From assembly GCF_010820565.1 (NCBI RefSeq), contig NZ_JAAIJQ010000008.1, forward strand, positions 42,100-106,099: DNA of 64,000 bases, written 5' to 3'. The notes beneath the pieces are model-generated. The model saw only the letters and a list, made by a program, of their open reading frames with translations, ran no database searches and was not told the DNA's origin. The DNA comes from Thiorhodococcus minor (GTDB lineage: Bacteria > Pseudomonadota > Gammaproteobacteria > Chromatiales > Chromatiaceae). Both the position numbers and the translations under genes were made by a program. Numbering within the stretch: the first letter of the stretch is position 1; each line of letters begins with the position of its first letter. Shown here one piece after another: positions 52,469 through 62,500 of this stretch.

Positions 52469-54064
52469 ATGCTTGTCGTTTCGATGGAAAAATTATTTAT
52501 TTCAACAGGTTACTTGGGGGATGGGCGGTCGTTGGCGCTGGGGGTGTCGGCACGCGCGCACTTCGAGCTGCGCGATGTCGAGGCCCTTGAGCAATGGCGC
52601 CGCGACCTGGCCGCCCAGCCCGAGCCCTCTGGGGTCGGCTACGATTCCCGCTTCCGGCGTCCGTCGCGCGATCTTATCGAGGCCCTGGATGCTTGGCTGA
52701 CACGGCAGGCTGGCGCTCAGCCATTGCTGCTTGCCGATGAGCGTGATCTCTGGCTGCTCGACTTCTGGGCCGAGCATCGCCCAGAAGCAGGATTTCTGCT
52801 TTTCTACACAGCGCCCGAGGCCGCCCTGGTTGAGGCCTTGCTCCAAGGTGAAGAGCCGCAGCGGTCTATGGCCGATTGGCAGGCCGCGGCGCAGCACCTG
52901 ATGCGTTTTCAACGCCGCCATCGACGCCGCTCGGTCTTGCTGGACGCCGAGGCGGCTCGTCTGGACCCGCAAGCCATGGCAGTCGCCGCGCAACGCATCG
53001 GCTTGATCCTGCCAGTTGAGCCTCATGAGGCGCCGGCACGGGACCAGCATGTCCTCGAGCGTCTGCTCGCTAGGCGCTGGCTCGCGACCCAAGGTGATTT
53101 TGCGCTTCTGCAGGCCGAGCTCGAGGCCTGCGCCCACCCATTGGGCGAGCCTCCGCCGACACCCGAGCTGGGCGCTGAGGAGCTGCTTCGGCAGTATCGC
53201 CATCAGCAGCTACGGCAGCGGCAGCAGCTCGCTGAGGCTGAGGTAGAATCGAAGCGAGCGCAGGAGCGTTTGCAGGCGCTCGAAAAGCGGCTCAAGGAGG
53301 TTGCCAAGGAGAACGAGCTGCTGCTCTCGCAGCTACATCAGGTCCAGGAAGAGCTCGAAAGTCAGTTTCTCGAGGGCAAGCGGCAGCGCGATACCTTCAG
53401 CGCCGAAAAGAGCGGGCTCGAGCGAGAGAAGACGGCCCTTGAGGCCGAGCGCGACAAGCAGCGTCATCTGGCGGCAGAGCGGCAGCGGAAGCTCCAGGCG
53501 CTCGAAGATCAGCACCAAGATACCAAAGAGGAGAACGAGCTGCTGCTCTTGCAGCTGCACCAGGTGCAAGAAGAGCTCGAGCAATATTTCCTCAAGTACC
53601 AGGAGCTGGCGGCAAGGAGCGATCAGGGGCGCGCCGAGGCGGCTGAAGTCACTTCTGCAACGGAAGCGAGCTCCTCTAGCGGGGCTGCGGCAGCAACTCA
53701 GTCGCGGACACGCAAGCGCGGCCAGCGGAAACGGCCTCCGGCCCTCAAGCCACGCGGCCCGTTCGCCAAGAATCGCAAGGAGCGCCGCCGGCTTGAGCGC
53801 TATGTTGCGATCATCCGGGAGTCTGGGCTTTTCGACGAGGAGTGGTACCTGCGCCAGTATTCGGACGTCCTCGCGGCCGGCTTCGATGCTGTGGAGCATT
53901 ATGTCTGCCACGGTGTCCCGGACGGACGCAATCCTGCGCCTTGGTTCGATACTCGCTTCTACCTCGACAGTAACCCGGACGTCGCCGCCTCCATTATGAA
54001 CCCCCTGGTTCACTATCACCGTTTCGGTAAAGCGGAGGGGCGGCCGACGCGGCCCGGATGGTAA
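52469..54064 (+). CDS. Coiled-coil protein with PDV-type repeats, capsule locus
   Basis: 531 aa (ATG 52469; ATG 52484 is equally possible). N-terminal about 200 residues unrecognised (starts MEKLFISTGYLGDGRSLALG). Then a coiled coil of about 170 residues containing the twice-used string ENELLL-x-QLHQVQEELE (53308 and 53530 region), a phrase I associate with coiled-coil proteins of capsule/O-antigen clusters. After a basic linker (RKRGQRKRPPALKPRGPF) come two repeats of the kind seen in the divergent gene: LFDEEWYLRQYSDVLAAG and WFDTRFYLDSNPDVAASI, each ending G-x-x-[DE]GR-x-P. It may organise glycan-synthesis enzymes; not an enzyme by itself from what I can see. Confidence 0.7.
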   Translation: MLVVSMEKLFISTGYLGDGRSLALGVSARAHFELRDVEALEQWRRDLAAQPEPSGVGYDSRFRRPSRDLIEALDAWLTRQAGAQPLLLADERDLWLLDFWAEHRPEAGFLLFYTAPEAALVEALLQGEEPQRSMADWQAAAQHLMRFQRRHRRRSVLLDAEAARLDPQAMAVAAQRIGLILPVEPHEAPARDQHVLERLLARRWLATQGDFALLQAELEACAHPLGEPPPTPELGAEELLRQYRHQQLRQRQQLAEAEVESKRAQERLQALEKRLKEVAKENELLLSQLHQVQEELESQFLEGKRQRDTFSAEKSGLEREKTALEAERDKQRHLAAERQRKLQALEDQHQDTKEENELLLLQLHQVQEELEQYFLKYQELAARSDQGRAEAAEVTSATEASSSSGAAAATQSRTRKRGQRKRPPALKPRGPFAKNRKERRRLERYVAIIRESGLFDEEWYLRQYSDVLAAGFDAVEHYVCHGVPDGRNPAPWFDTRFYLDSNPDVAASIMNPLVHYHRFGKAEGRPTRPGW

Positions 54065-54189
54065 TGCGCGAAGTGGCTGCTGAGTCGCTGTTATGGGCCC
54101 GTAGAGCGTCGCGGCGACGCATCGCCTGACCGACTTCGGCCCGGCTGCTCGGGGCCTTGATCCAGAACCCGATTTAGACCCAATCGACC

Positions 54190-55818
54190 ATGTTCATACC
54201 CGATAGCGCCAATCTCGCCTTGGGCGATTTGGATACTCTTATCCACTTGGGGGCCGGCCGATGCCATGAGCTCGATGCGCATCTGGCGCTGCACCCGAAG
54301 CGCCTTATCCTGATCGAGGCCGACCCGGAGACCTGCGAGCAGCTCCAGGCCCGTACGGCCGAGCACCCTCATGCCGAGGTCATCAACGCGGCCGTGGCGG
54401 GGCAAGCCGGTCCCGTCACCCTGCATCGCTACAACCTGCCGGACGCCAACAGTCTGCATCCTGCCGAGGGGCTGCTGAAGCTTTTCCCGGGGCTCAAGCT
54501 GCGTGAGCAGCTCCCCACGGAGGCGCTGGAGCCCTCCACTCTGCTTGGGCCGCTAGGTCTGGACGCCGATCGCGAGCACCTCTTGGTGATCGACCTGCCC
54601 GGCGAAGAGATGCCTGTGCTTGAGGCATTGCTGCGCTCGAGGGATCTGCGGCGCTTTCATCACATCCATCTCTACTGCGGCATCGAGCCACTCTATCAAT
54701 CGAGCCATTCTGCCGAGCCGGTACTGGAATGGCTCCAAGCCCAATGCTTCAGCCTCATCGCTAAGGAAGACCGCCAAGATCCCGATCAGCCCTGTTGGAT
54801 CCTGCGGCTCGACCAAGCGAAGCTCCAGATACGCGAGCTGCAGCGAGAGATCCAGGCAATTAAAGCCGATAACGAAGCCCGGGCGAAGGATCAAGTCGCA
54901 CTCAAGTCGGCCCGCGACGAACAAGTCAAGTTGGTCGCCGAGCGTCAAAAGCAGCTCGAGAAACTCGCAGCCGAGCGGGATAGCTTGATCAAGGAGCAGG
55001 CGGCGCTCAAGTCGGCTCGCGACGAGCAAGGCAAGCTGGCCACCGAGCGTCAAAAGCAGCTCGAGAAACTCGTAGCCGAGCGGGATAGCTTGGTCAAGGA
55101 GCAAGCGGCGCTCAAGTCGGCTCGCGACGAGCAAGGCAAGCTAGCCGCCGAGCGCCAGAAGCAGCTCGAGGCTCTCGGGGCCGACAAGGAGACCTTGATC
55201 AAGGAGCGGGCCGCGCTCCAGTCAGCTCGCGACGAGCAAGCCAGTCTGGCCGCCGAGCAGCTCAAGCAGCAGACGAGTGCGCGCGAGCAGGTCGAAGCCA
55301 AGCTCGAAGAGCTCACCAAGACGCTCGAGGCAGCCAAGGCAGAGGCCGACAAACACGCTAAGCTCGCCGCTCAGCACAAGACCGAAGTAGACACGCAGGC
55401 TAAGCTAGCTGCCGAGCGTGCCGAGCAACTCGACCGCGCTGAGCAGGCTCAGAGTATGCTCCAGCGTGACAACGCTATCGCCCTGCGCATGCAAGCCTTG
55501 AGGGCGGCCGACCTCAAGGATCTGCAGCAACGCCACGCCGAGGTGGTCGAGCAAAAAGACAAACAAGCCATGCTGCTCAAGCAGCTTACGGAGCGCCTCA
55601 CCGTCGCCTCCAGCTACCTTCATCAGCTTGAGCACATGGGTGAAAGTGCCGGAGACAAGGCGGGAAGGCAAAGCGAATCGCGCGTCGCGATCACCGCGCA
55701 GGGCGCAGCATCGCCGGCAGTTCCAGCAACAGACCGCCACCATGGCACGCAAGCAGCAGCATACACCGCCTCCACAAGTGCGGCTCCCGCTGGCGAGGCC
55801 GAGCACGGTCAGCCCTAA
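54190..55818 (+). CDS. FkbM-like domain fused to a long repeat-built coiled coil
   Basis: 542 aa. Residues about 1-205 look like a reduced FkbM-type SAM methyltransferase: LIHLGAGRCHELDAHLAL, LILIEADPETCEQLQA, LLVIDLPGEEMPVLEALL. The key DIGAN/GANxG loop is degenerate, so activity is uncertain. Residues about 210-480 are coiled coil; four units of exactly 35 residues (five heptads) repeat within it (KSARDEQGKLAAERQKQLEK). The tail is Ala/Thr/Ser-rich. Its stop overlaps the next gene (TAATG), so it is co-translated with a sulfotransferase. Possibly a length-measuring or scaffold protein. Confidence 0.75.
   Translation: MFIPDSANLALGDLDTLIHLGAGRCHELDAHLALHPKRLILIEADPETCEQLQARTAEHPHAEVINAAVAGQAGPVTLHRYNLPDANSLHPAEGLLKLFPGLKLREQLPTEALEPSTLLGPLGLDADREHLLVIDLPGEEMPVLEALLRSRDLRRFHHIHLYCGIEPLYQSSHSAEPVLEWLQAQCFSLIAKEDRQDPDQPCWILRLDQAKLQIRELQREIQAIKADNEARAKDQVALKSARDEQVKLVAERQKQLEKLAAERDSLIKEQAALKSARDEQGKLATERQKQLEKLVAERDSLVKEQAALKSARDEQGKLAAERQKQLEALGADKETLIKERAALQSARDEQASLAAEQLKQQTSAREQVEAKLEELTKTLEAAKAEADKHAKLAAQHKTEVDTQAKLAAERAEQLDRAEQAQSMLQRDNAIALRMQALRAADLKDLQQRHAEVVEQKDKQAMLLKQLTERLTVASSYLHQLEHMGESAGDKAGRQSESRVAITAQGAASPAVPATDRHHGTQAAAYTASTSAAPAGEAEHGQP
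54898..55317 (+). repeat. Four 105-bp in-frame tandem repeats
   Basis: CTCAAGTCGG-type unit starts recur at 54901, 55006, 55111 and 55216 (CTCCAGTCAG), exactly 105 bases apart. Units 2 and 3 are almost identical, indicating recent duplication or gene conversion. Confidence 0.9.
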
Positions 55819-56774
55819 TGAGCCACCGCACCGACGAAACCCCCGCAGATTTCATCGCGGCCATCGACAGTGCGCTCGGGCTGTTGAAAGACTATGGCGA
55901 CCAAAGCGCTCCCGCTGATGCCAAGGTCCTCGCGCAGCCGCTCCCCAGCCTGCTCGAGCAATGCCAGGGCTTGCTCGCGGAGGCCGAGGTCCAAGACCCG
56001 CCGCCGGTGCGTACTCTGCATCACCTCGCCTGCACTGGTGGCACCCTGATCAGCCGCTGCATCGCCGCCCAGCCCAACACCCAGGTGCTCAGCGAGGTCG
56101 ACCCGCTCAGCCCCTTCGTGCCCAGCGGATTTGGGCCCACCGATCTCATCGGGCTCAGTCGTTTCAGCTCGCGCCCGGCCGATCAAGAGACCCAGATCCA
56201 GCTATTCCTCGCTGGTTTGCGTGTACTCTACGACCAGGCCGCGCGCGAAGGCCTGCATCTGGTCCTGCGCGAGCACACGCACGGCCACTTCAACTTCGGC
56301 GACACCGTTCCAGAGCGCGCCTCTCTGCACGAGATCGTCGGCCGTGCCTTTCCGGTCAAAGCCCTGATTAGCGTCCGCCATCCGCTCGATTCCTACCTCA
56401 GCCTGCAAGACAGCGGCTGGGTGCAGCACTTCACGCCACCCACTCTCGATGAGTACGCGCGCCGCTACCACGCCTTTCTTGACGCCTATCGGCACTGCGA
56501 GTGCATCCGTTACGAAGACTTCGTTGCGGATCCCCCGGCTACCATGCAGCACATCTGCAATACCCTCGCGCTCGGATATAGCCTGGACTTTCCGGACACC
56601 TTTTTCGCCATCAAGCTCTCCGGTGACAGCGGTCGCCGCGGCGATGTCATCAGCTCGCGTCCGCGCCGCGCCCACCCGCCAGCGCTCGAACAAGAAGCCC
56701 GTGACTCCGAGTCCTTCATGGCCCTGCTTACCCGCCTCGATTACAGCCTGGATTGCGCCATGGGGGGCGCGTGA
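55818..56774 (+). CDS. Sulfotransferase family protein
   Basis: 318 aa; the ATG overlaps the preceding stop. PAPS-type features: LHHLACTGGTLISRCIAAQP (5'-phosphosulfate loop, G-[GT]-T-L-x-x-R form), then VRHPLDSYLSLQ (3'-phosphate site with the Arg and Ser), and CIRYEDFVADPPATM, which is the usual YEDL-like segment. No signal peptide; cytoplasmic. Together with the GT2-sulfotransferase fusion at 49645 it supports a sulfated surface glycan. The acceptor is unknown. Confidence 0.8.
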   Translation: MSHRTDETPADFIAAIDSALGLLKDYGDQSAPADAKVLAQPLPSLLEQCQGLLAEAEVQDPPPVRTLHHLACTGGTLISRCIAAQPNTQVLSEVDPLSPFVPSGFGPTDLIGLSRFSSRPADQETQIQLFLAGLRVLYDQAAREGLHLVLREHTHGHFNFGDTVPERASLHEIVGRAFPVKALISVRHPLDSYLSLQDSGWVQHFTPPTLDEYARRYHAFLDAYRHCECIRYEDFVADPPATMQHICNTLALGYSLDFPDTFFAIKLSGDSGRRGDVISSRPRRAHPPALEQEARDSESFMALLTRLDYSLDCAMGGA

Positions 56775-56850
56775 CGGCTCCGGCATGAATGGGCTTGCTC
56801 CCCCAGTGGGCCAAGGACATGCCTACAGAGGGGCCTCGGCATGATGTCGC

Positions 56851-57301
56851 TCACGCTTGCAGGCACCCGATGATCAGCTGCAGGTGGGTGCAGGCCGCCA
56901 GGTTGCTGCCGAGCAGGGTGCTGTCCATGCGCAGGCGATCCCCCATCACACCAAGGCGTTTCGCTTGATCGCCCGTGAGCGCCTGAAAGAGTTCTTCGAG
57001 CAGGTTGCTGCCGGTCTCCAACTGGTGGCTATACAAGCGTTGCTTGAACAGGTAGTAGGTCGATTCGACCGTAACCGCGTCGGTGAGATTCACCAGTCCC
57101 AGCGCACGACGCACGAGCAGGTTGAAATGCGCCGCCTCGAACAACGCCTCGTCACTCCAGCCAAAGCCCTCCTTGAGAATCAGCATCGCTACCAGGACGC
57201 GAATCGGCGCATTTGGGCGCCCCGCCTCGTCATCGAACAGCACGGCAAAACGCTCCTCGGGAATCTGCTTGGTGACTTGGTCGAGAAAGATGTTCTGCCA
57301 G
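56851..57301 (-). pseudogene. 5' fragment of an IS1182/IS5-like transposase
   Basis: On the minus strand the frame reads VFDWQNIFLDQVTKQIPEER, then RPNAPIRVLVAMLILKEGFG, VRRALGLVNLTDAVTVESTY and DSTLLGSNLAACTHLQLII, ending at a stop soon after. This is the N-terminal DUF772-type region of the transposase; the DDE catalytic part is missing. The frame runs upstream past 57243 and meets the broken Rpn gene near 57302, so the fragment appears to have replaced the Rpn 5' end. Confidence 0.8.
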
Positions 57302-58288
57302 TCGAAGACCTGCGCGACCGCGCCGATGACCTCATCTGGCGCCTACGCTGGGGGGGAGGACTGGCTCTACGTCTACCTGCTGCTCGACTTCCAATCCATC
57401 ATCGACGCCTGGATGGCGGTGCGCATCCAGACCTACCTCGGCCTGCTCTATCAAGACCTCATCCGCGCCGAACAGCTCAGTGCTCACGGACGCCTGCCCC
57501 CGGTGCTGCCGATCGTGCTCTACAATGGAAAGTCCCCTCCGAAAACCCCGTTCTCGAAAAAGCCGCACACCATGCAGGAGATTCGCTCTGTTCTGGGGCA
57601 CTATATGTTGCGCTTCGTCGCCGGGTTTTGACTTTTCGGAGTGGACTCAATGGTGCCCAAGTCTGGAACGCCGCCGAGACCCTAGATCCCCTGATCGAGC
57701 CTGCGCCACCCGTCCTGGCCGCCTATCGTCCCCAGCAAGCCTATCTGCTGCTCGACGAACAACGCTTGGCGAAGGCCGAACAGAGGCCAACAACGCAATC
57801 TCAGCGCCGCGCTCTTTCGTCTCGAAGCCAGCCGCAGTGCCGAGGACGCCCTGGCCATCGTGCGGACTCTGGTCGATTGGCTCAAAGAGCCCGAGCAAAG
57901 CAGCCGGCGTCGCGCGTTCGCCGTTTGGTTCGGTCGGGTGTTCCTCCCCCAGCGCCTACCCGGTGTTTCAATGACTCCTATGAGCGATCTCAGCGAGGTC
58001 TATCACATGCTTGCCGACAACGTTGAAACCTGGACTGACCAATGGAAGCAGCAGGGCCTGGAGGAAGGTCGTGAAACCACCCGGCACATCCTCTCCCGCT
58101 TAGCCCGCCGCCGCTTTGGTCCCGGGGTGGCCGAGCAGAGCCAGCCGCTGCTGGCCCGCATCAGCGATCCCGACCAGCTCGAAGAGCTCGCCGATCAACT
58201 CCTGCTCAGCCCCGACGGGGACGCTTGGCTTGCCCAGCTCAAGGCCCACGGTGACCCAATCCCTATCGCCCGGGAGGATGGACGCTAA
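57302..58288 (+). pseudogene. Rpn-family nuclease gene, multiply broken
   Basis: Rpn (PD-(D/E)XK, YhgA-like) sequence in pieces: VEDLRDRADDLIWRLRWG, then after a G7 run (57350-57356) the frame shifts to EDWLYVYLLLDFQS ... LPPVLPIVLYNG. A MITE interrupts it at 57529. It resumes as AQVWNAAETLDPLIEPAPPV and YLLLDEQRLAKAEQ, shifts once more near 57785-57795 to NLSAALFRLEASRSAEDALA, and ends normally (TWTDQWKQQGLEEGRE ... AREDGR). The 5' end is lost to the transposase fragment. Removing one G and the MITE with one target copy restores the reading frame across both sites. Confidence 0.85.
57529..57647. mobile_element. 119-bp MITE inside the Rpn pseudogene
   Basis: Flanked by a 6-base direct repeat CAATGG (57523-57528 and 57648-57653). 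The ends are imperfect inverted repeats: AGTCCCCTCCGAAAA at the left and TTTTCGGAGTGGACT at the right. Deleting the element plus one CAATGG rejoins Leu-Tyr-Asn-Gly-Ala-Gln-Val in frame, which confirms the insertion boundaries. Confidence 0.85.
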
Positions 58289-58308
58289 AGCCTGCAGAGC
58301 GATCAGCG

Positions 58309-59151
58309 ATGCACGCACTCCTGAGCCCCACCAATGACTACGTCTTCAAGCGCATCTTCGCCGAAGCCCCCGAGCTGCTGGTTGCGCTGATCAACGACCT
58401 CCGTCCTGACCTGCCCGATATGACGTCAGTCGACGTCCTCAACCCCAACATCAAGCCCACCGAGCTCACCGGCAAATACATCATCCTCGATGTCCTGGCC
58501 CGCGATGCCGACGGCCATTGCTACAATGTCGAGGTCCAAGTCCGCCGCTACGGCGCCTGGCACAAGCGCGGCCTGTTCTACCTGGCGCGCACCCTGGGCG
58601 GACAGCTCACGGCCGGCGAAGATTATCAAGAGCTGCGCGCCTCGGTCGGCCTGCACCTGCTCGACTTCGATCTCTTCACCGCCACCGACAGCCAACGCCA
58701 ACAAGCCCTCTGGCGCTTCGAGATGCGCGATGAGCTCCAGCCCCAGGTCTCGCTCGGAAACATCCCGCAGATGAACCTGGTCGAGCTCAACAAGGCCGAC
58801 CGCCTCGTGCTACCGCCCGGACCCCTGCGCGCCTGGATCACCTTCTTCAAGCACTGGCAAGAGGAGCTCACTATGGCCACCGTCGCCCACGAACCCGTCC
58901 AGCAAGCCATGAACCGCATCCGTCAACTCAGCGCCGATGAGGAGGCCCGCCGCCTCGCCTTCGTGCGCGAGCGGGCGTTGAACGATGAAGTCTCGTTTCT
59001 GAATGAAGCCAAGCGGGAAGGCCGCGAAGAAGGCCGCGAAGAAGTGGCACGTAATCTCATCGCGATGAGTCTGCTCACCGATGAGCAGATTGCAACCGCC
59101 GCCGGCTTAACGGAGGCCGCGGTCAAAGCGCTGCGGGGCGCGGCCGGATGA
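58309..59151 (+). CDS. Rpn family recombination-promoting nuclease / putative transposase
   Basis: 280 aa, apparently intact. Starts LLSPTNDYVFKRIFAEAPEL and contains GKYIILDVLARDADGHCYNVEVQVRRYGAWHKR, i.e. the D...E-x-Q core of the PD-(D/E)XK nuclease fold. Then come RGLFYLARTLGGQL, VSLGNIPQMNLVELNKADRL and a charged C-terminus (REGREEGREEVARNLI) typical of the family. E. coli RpnA relatives are DNA endonucleases that promote RecA-independent recombination. It is next to a broken relative and a fragment of a third, so the family has multiplied locally. Confidence 0.88.
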   Translation: MHALLSPTNDYVFKRIFAEAPELLVALINDLRPDLPDMTSVDVLNPNIKPTELTGKYIILDVLARDADGHCYNVEVQVRRYGAWHKRGLFYLARTLGGQLTAGEDYQELRASVGLHLLDFDLFTATDSQRQQALWRFEMRDELQPQVSLGNIPQMNLVELNKADRLVLPPGPLRAWITFFKHWQEELTMATVAHEPVQQAMNRIRQLSADEEARRLAFVRERALNDEVSFLNEAKREGREEGREEVARNLIAMSLLTDEQIATAAGLTEAAVKALRGAAG

Positions 59152-59187
59152 GCCCGGCTGCGAACGACCAACCGAGCCTCTCTCGGC

Positions 59188-59352
59188 CTGGAACGCCTAC
59201 TTCGAACACTGACACGAGGAGACTCTCATGAGCACCCTAAGCCATCCCCCCGTGCAAAAAGCCCATCGGCAAGCGGCGCAAGATGAGCGCCGATGAAGAA
59301 GAACGCCACTGCGTCGAAGCGCGCGAAAAGGCTCCGTGCGATGCGGCCTGAT
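59188..59352 (+). pseudogene. C-terminal remnant of another Rpn-family gene
   Basis: Reads YFEH-stop-HEETLMSTLSHPPVQKA, then in another frame KMSADEEERHCVEAREKAP. This parallels the segment EELTMATVAHEPVQQA and LSADEEARRLAFVRERAL of the intact neighbour. Contains stops and a frameshift. Confidence 0.7.
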
Positions 59353-59575
59353 GAGCCCGGCCAGAACCCCCCAGCCCGTCATTGCCCGTCATCGCCAGCC
59401 ACCGCGGCAGGGTCGGCAGCGCTAAGCTCGCGCACAGACCACCGGCCCAAACAACCCCCAGCCGTGCTACCATTTGCGCCTTAGCCAACCCGCAAAGCGC
59501 GGCCGATTCGATGCCAGGCGGCACAACAGTCAACCTCACAGCCAATGCTCGCGAACCACAGGGCAAGGCGGTAGC

Positions 59576-62500
59576 GTGCCAACACCGCCGACCGCCCTTC
59601 AGCAAGGCAACGCTGCGCTGCGCGCCGGCCAATACCCAGAGGCCATCCGTCACTACGCGCTTGGCTTGCTGGATGAAGACACGCCGAGCCACCTTGGCTC
59701 AATCACTCACCAGCACGCCCAAAATCTCCTGCTTGCCCGCAAGCGCTGCCGCCGCCAGCGCCAAGCCCAGCTTCAGGCCGGTGGCAAGCTGCAGGTGGTG
59801 GTCAGCTGCTGGTCACTGTCCGAAAACCCCGCCGGGCGCGCCTACACGCTTGCCAGCCTCTATCAAGACCTGGCCGAGCATCCCGATCAGCAGGACCAGC
59901 CCAGCGAAGCGCAGCTGCCCGCACCCGGCATCGAGCACGTCAGCCTCATCGGCAGCCTGTTCGCCCGTCGCGGCCGCCAACTCTGGGCGCCGCTGCGCGA
60001 GCTCGCCGAGCAAGGCCCGATCCCCATCCACAGTCTCCTGGTCGAAGACGAGCGCACCTTCATGTCCCAGGCCATCGACCTGGTCAGCGTCCATCCCGCC
60101 GACCTGGTGCACCTGTGCAAGCCCCGCTGGCCCAACATCCTCTTCGGCCTGCTCTACAAACTGCTCTGGGACGCCCGCGTCCTGGTCGACATCGACGACG
60201 ACGAGCTTGCCTTCGTGCAGGGCAAGCCGCTGCCCGATCTCGCCACGCACAGCGCCGAGCAGGTGCTCGAGCACTGGCTGCAGCGCTACGACGGCCTGCC
60301 CGACTGGACTAACCTCCCCGGGCGCCCCTGGACCGAGCTCAGCATGAGCCTCTGCCACGCCTTTGACGGCCTCAGCGTCGCCAACCGCGCGCTGCAGCAG
60401 CGCCACGGCGGTACCATCATCCGCCACGCCCGCGACCTGGCTCAATTCCGACCCTCCGCCGAGCGTCGCCGCCGCGCCCGCGCGCACTGGCAGATCGCCC
60501 CCGAGCAACAGGTGGTGCTCTTCCTCGGCACCCCGCGCCGCCACAAAGGCCTGCTTGAGACCGCCCAAGCCCTCGCCAGCCTCAGCGAGGCCGCGCCCAA
60601 TCTGCTGTTCCTCATCGCCGGGCGCTTCCCGGCCTCCGAGCAAGCGCTGCGCGCGGCCCTGGAAGCCGAACAGGCGCGCGGTCGGCTCGCCTTGCGCCTG
60701 CTCGACGACCAACCCTTCGCCGCCATCCCCGACCTGCTCGCCGCCGCCGACATCGCCATTTTTCTGCAAGACCCGGACTCCGCCGCCGCCCGCGCGCAGA
60801 CCCCGGCCAAGCTCAGCGATGCGCTCGCCATGGGCTTGACCGTGCTCGCCGAGCCCACCCCCGGTCTGGCCGACCTGGCCGAGCAGTGCGCCTTCATCCC
60901 CGTCAGCCGCGAGACCCTCGCCACCACCCTGCGCGCGCACCTCGCCAACCGCGCTGCGCCGTCGTCCGCCACCGCGCCACAGTCCGCGCCCGCCAGCGCC
61001 AGCCAGCCACAGCCACACCCGGTCTTCCAGCGCGAGCTCAGCCTGCAGGTCAACCGCCAGCGCCTGCAACGCCTGATCGCCGCCGCGCGGACCGCAGCAC
61101 CCGGTAAGGCACAGCCGCTAGCCTCAGCGGCCAGGGCAGCGCCCGATCCCACCCCGGCCGCAGCGCACGCCGCTTATTTGGCCTCTAGCCGCACCCTGGG
61201 GTACCCAGCCGCCGCTGATAATACCGCCCAGCTGCTCGAGCGTCTCAGCGCGCTCCCCGCGCTCGACCCGCTGCGGCGCGCCCTGCAACAGGCACCGCCA
61301 AGCGAGCGCAAGGGCGTCTCGGTGATCATTCTCAGCCTCAACGGCGCCGAGCTGCTCGGGCGCCTGCTCGTGAGCTTTCTGGCCACCAACAGCCATCAGC
61401 CGGTGGAGCTGATCATCGTCGATCACGGCGCCCTCGACGACCCCGAGGACCAGACCGCCGCCGTCATCGCCCGCCACCAGGCGCCGTCATCGCAGCCAGC
61501 GCCCCAAGCGGCCGGCCCAACGCCGATCTGGCACCTGCGCCGCGGGCGCAACCACAGCTTCTCGGACTCCTGCAACCTCGCCGCCGCGCTTGCGCGCTAC
61601 CCGAACCTGCTGTTCCTCAACAACGACATCCGCTACACCGCCGATGCGCTACCGGCCGCTCTGCATCGGCTGCAAGATCCGAGCATCGGCGCCGTCGGCA
61701 TCCGCCTCGACGACGACCCCGAGCGCCTGCCACCCGGCCAGACCCCAAGCGTGCAGCACTTAGGCATCGAATTCGTTTGGAGCGACGAGCGCGGCTACCA
61801 TCAGCCGCGCCAAATCCGCCACCCGGATTCGCGCGCCTACAACGCCGAGCAGACCCAGGGCCGCGCCCGCCACGTCGGCGCCCTTCCGACAAACGGCACC
61901 AGCCGTGACTACGTAAGTAGCCACAGCCACAACGACCATCAGGCAACAACCAGCGCGGCCGAGACGACCAGTACCCCCCAGCCCGCCGTCACCGGCGCCT
62001 TCCTGCTCTGTCGGCGCGATGACTTCGACCGCCTCGGTGGCTTCAGCAGCGCCTATGACTATGGTCTGGAAGACATCGATTTCTGCCTGCGCCTGCAGCG
62101 CGAGCTGGACAAGCGCAGCGAGTGCCTCATCGGCTTGGCGTTGCGGCATGGCCATATGACCACCCGCAACCGCGACAAAGCGCAGACCAAGGCCCGGATC
62201 CAGCGCAACCACCAGCAATTCAAAGCGCGCTGGGCCGCCCACACTAAGGTACTCGCCAGCCAGCCGCCGACCACCGCGCCTGCACCCAGTCTCAACCTGC
62301 TCTTCGTCCTGCCCCAGGCCGCGGACAGCAACAACGGCTACCACGTCCAGCTCCATGCCGCGAACCTGCAAGCCCAAGGTGTTGCGTGCATCCTCGCGGT
62401 GCCGGACAAGGACCACCAGCCCCTCAGCAGCGCCAACCCAGCCACTGCACTCATCGGTCCCAGGTCTCGGCCCAGTGTGCGCATCTGCTCCTACACCGAT

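Noticed and set aside
54898..55317. Regular 105-bp repeats considered as a CRISPR array
   Set aside because: Repeats are contiguous, in frame, encode heptads and have no spacers.
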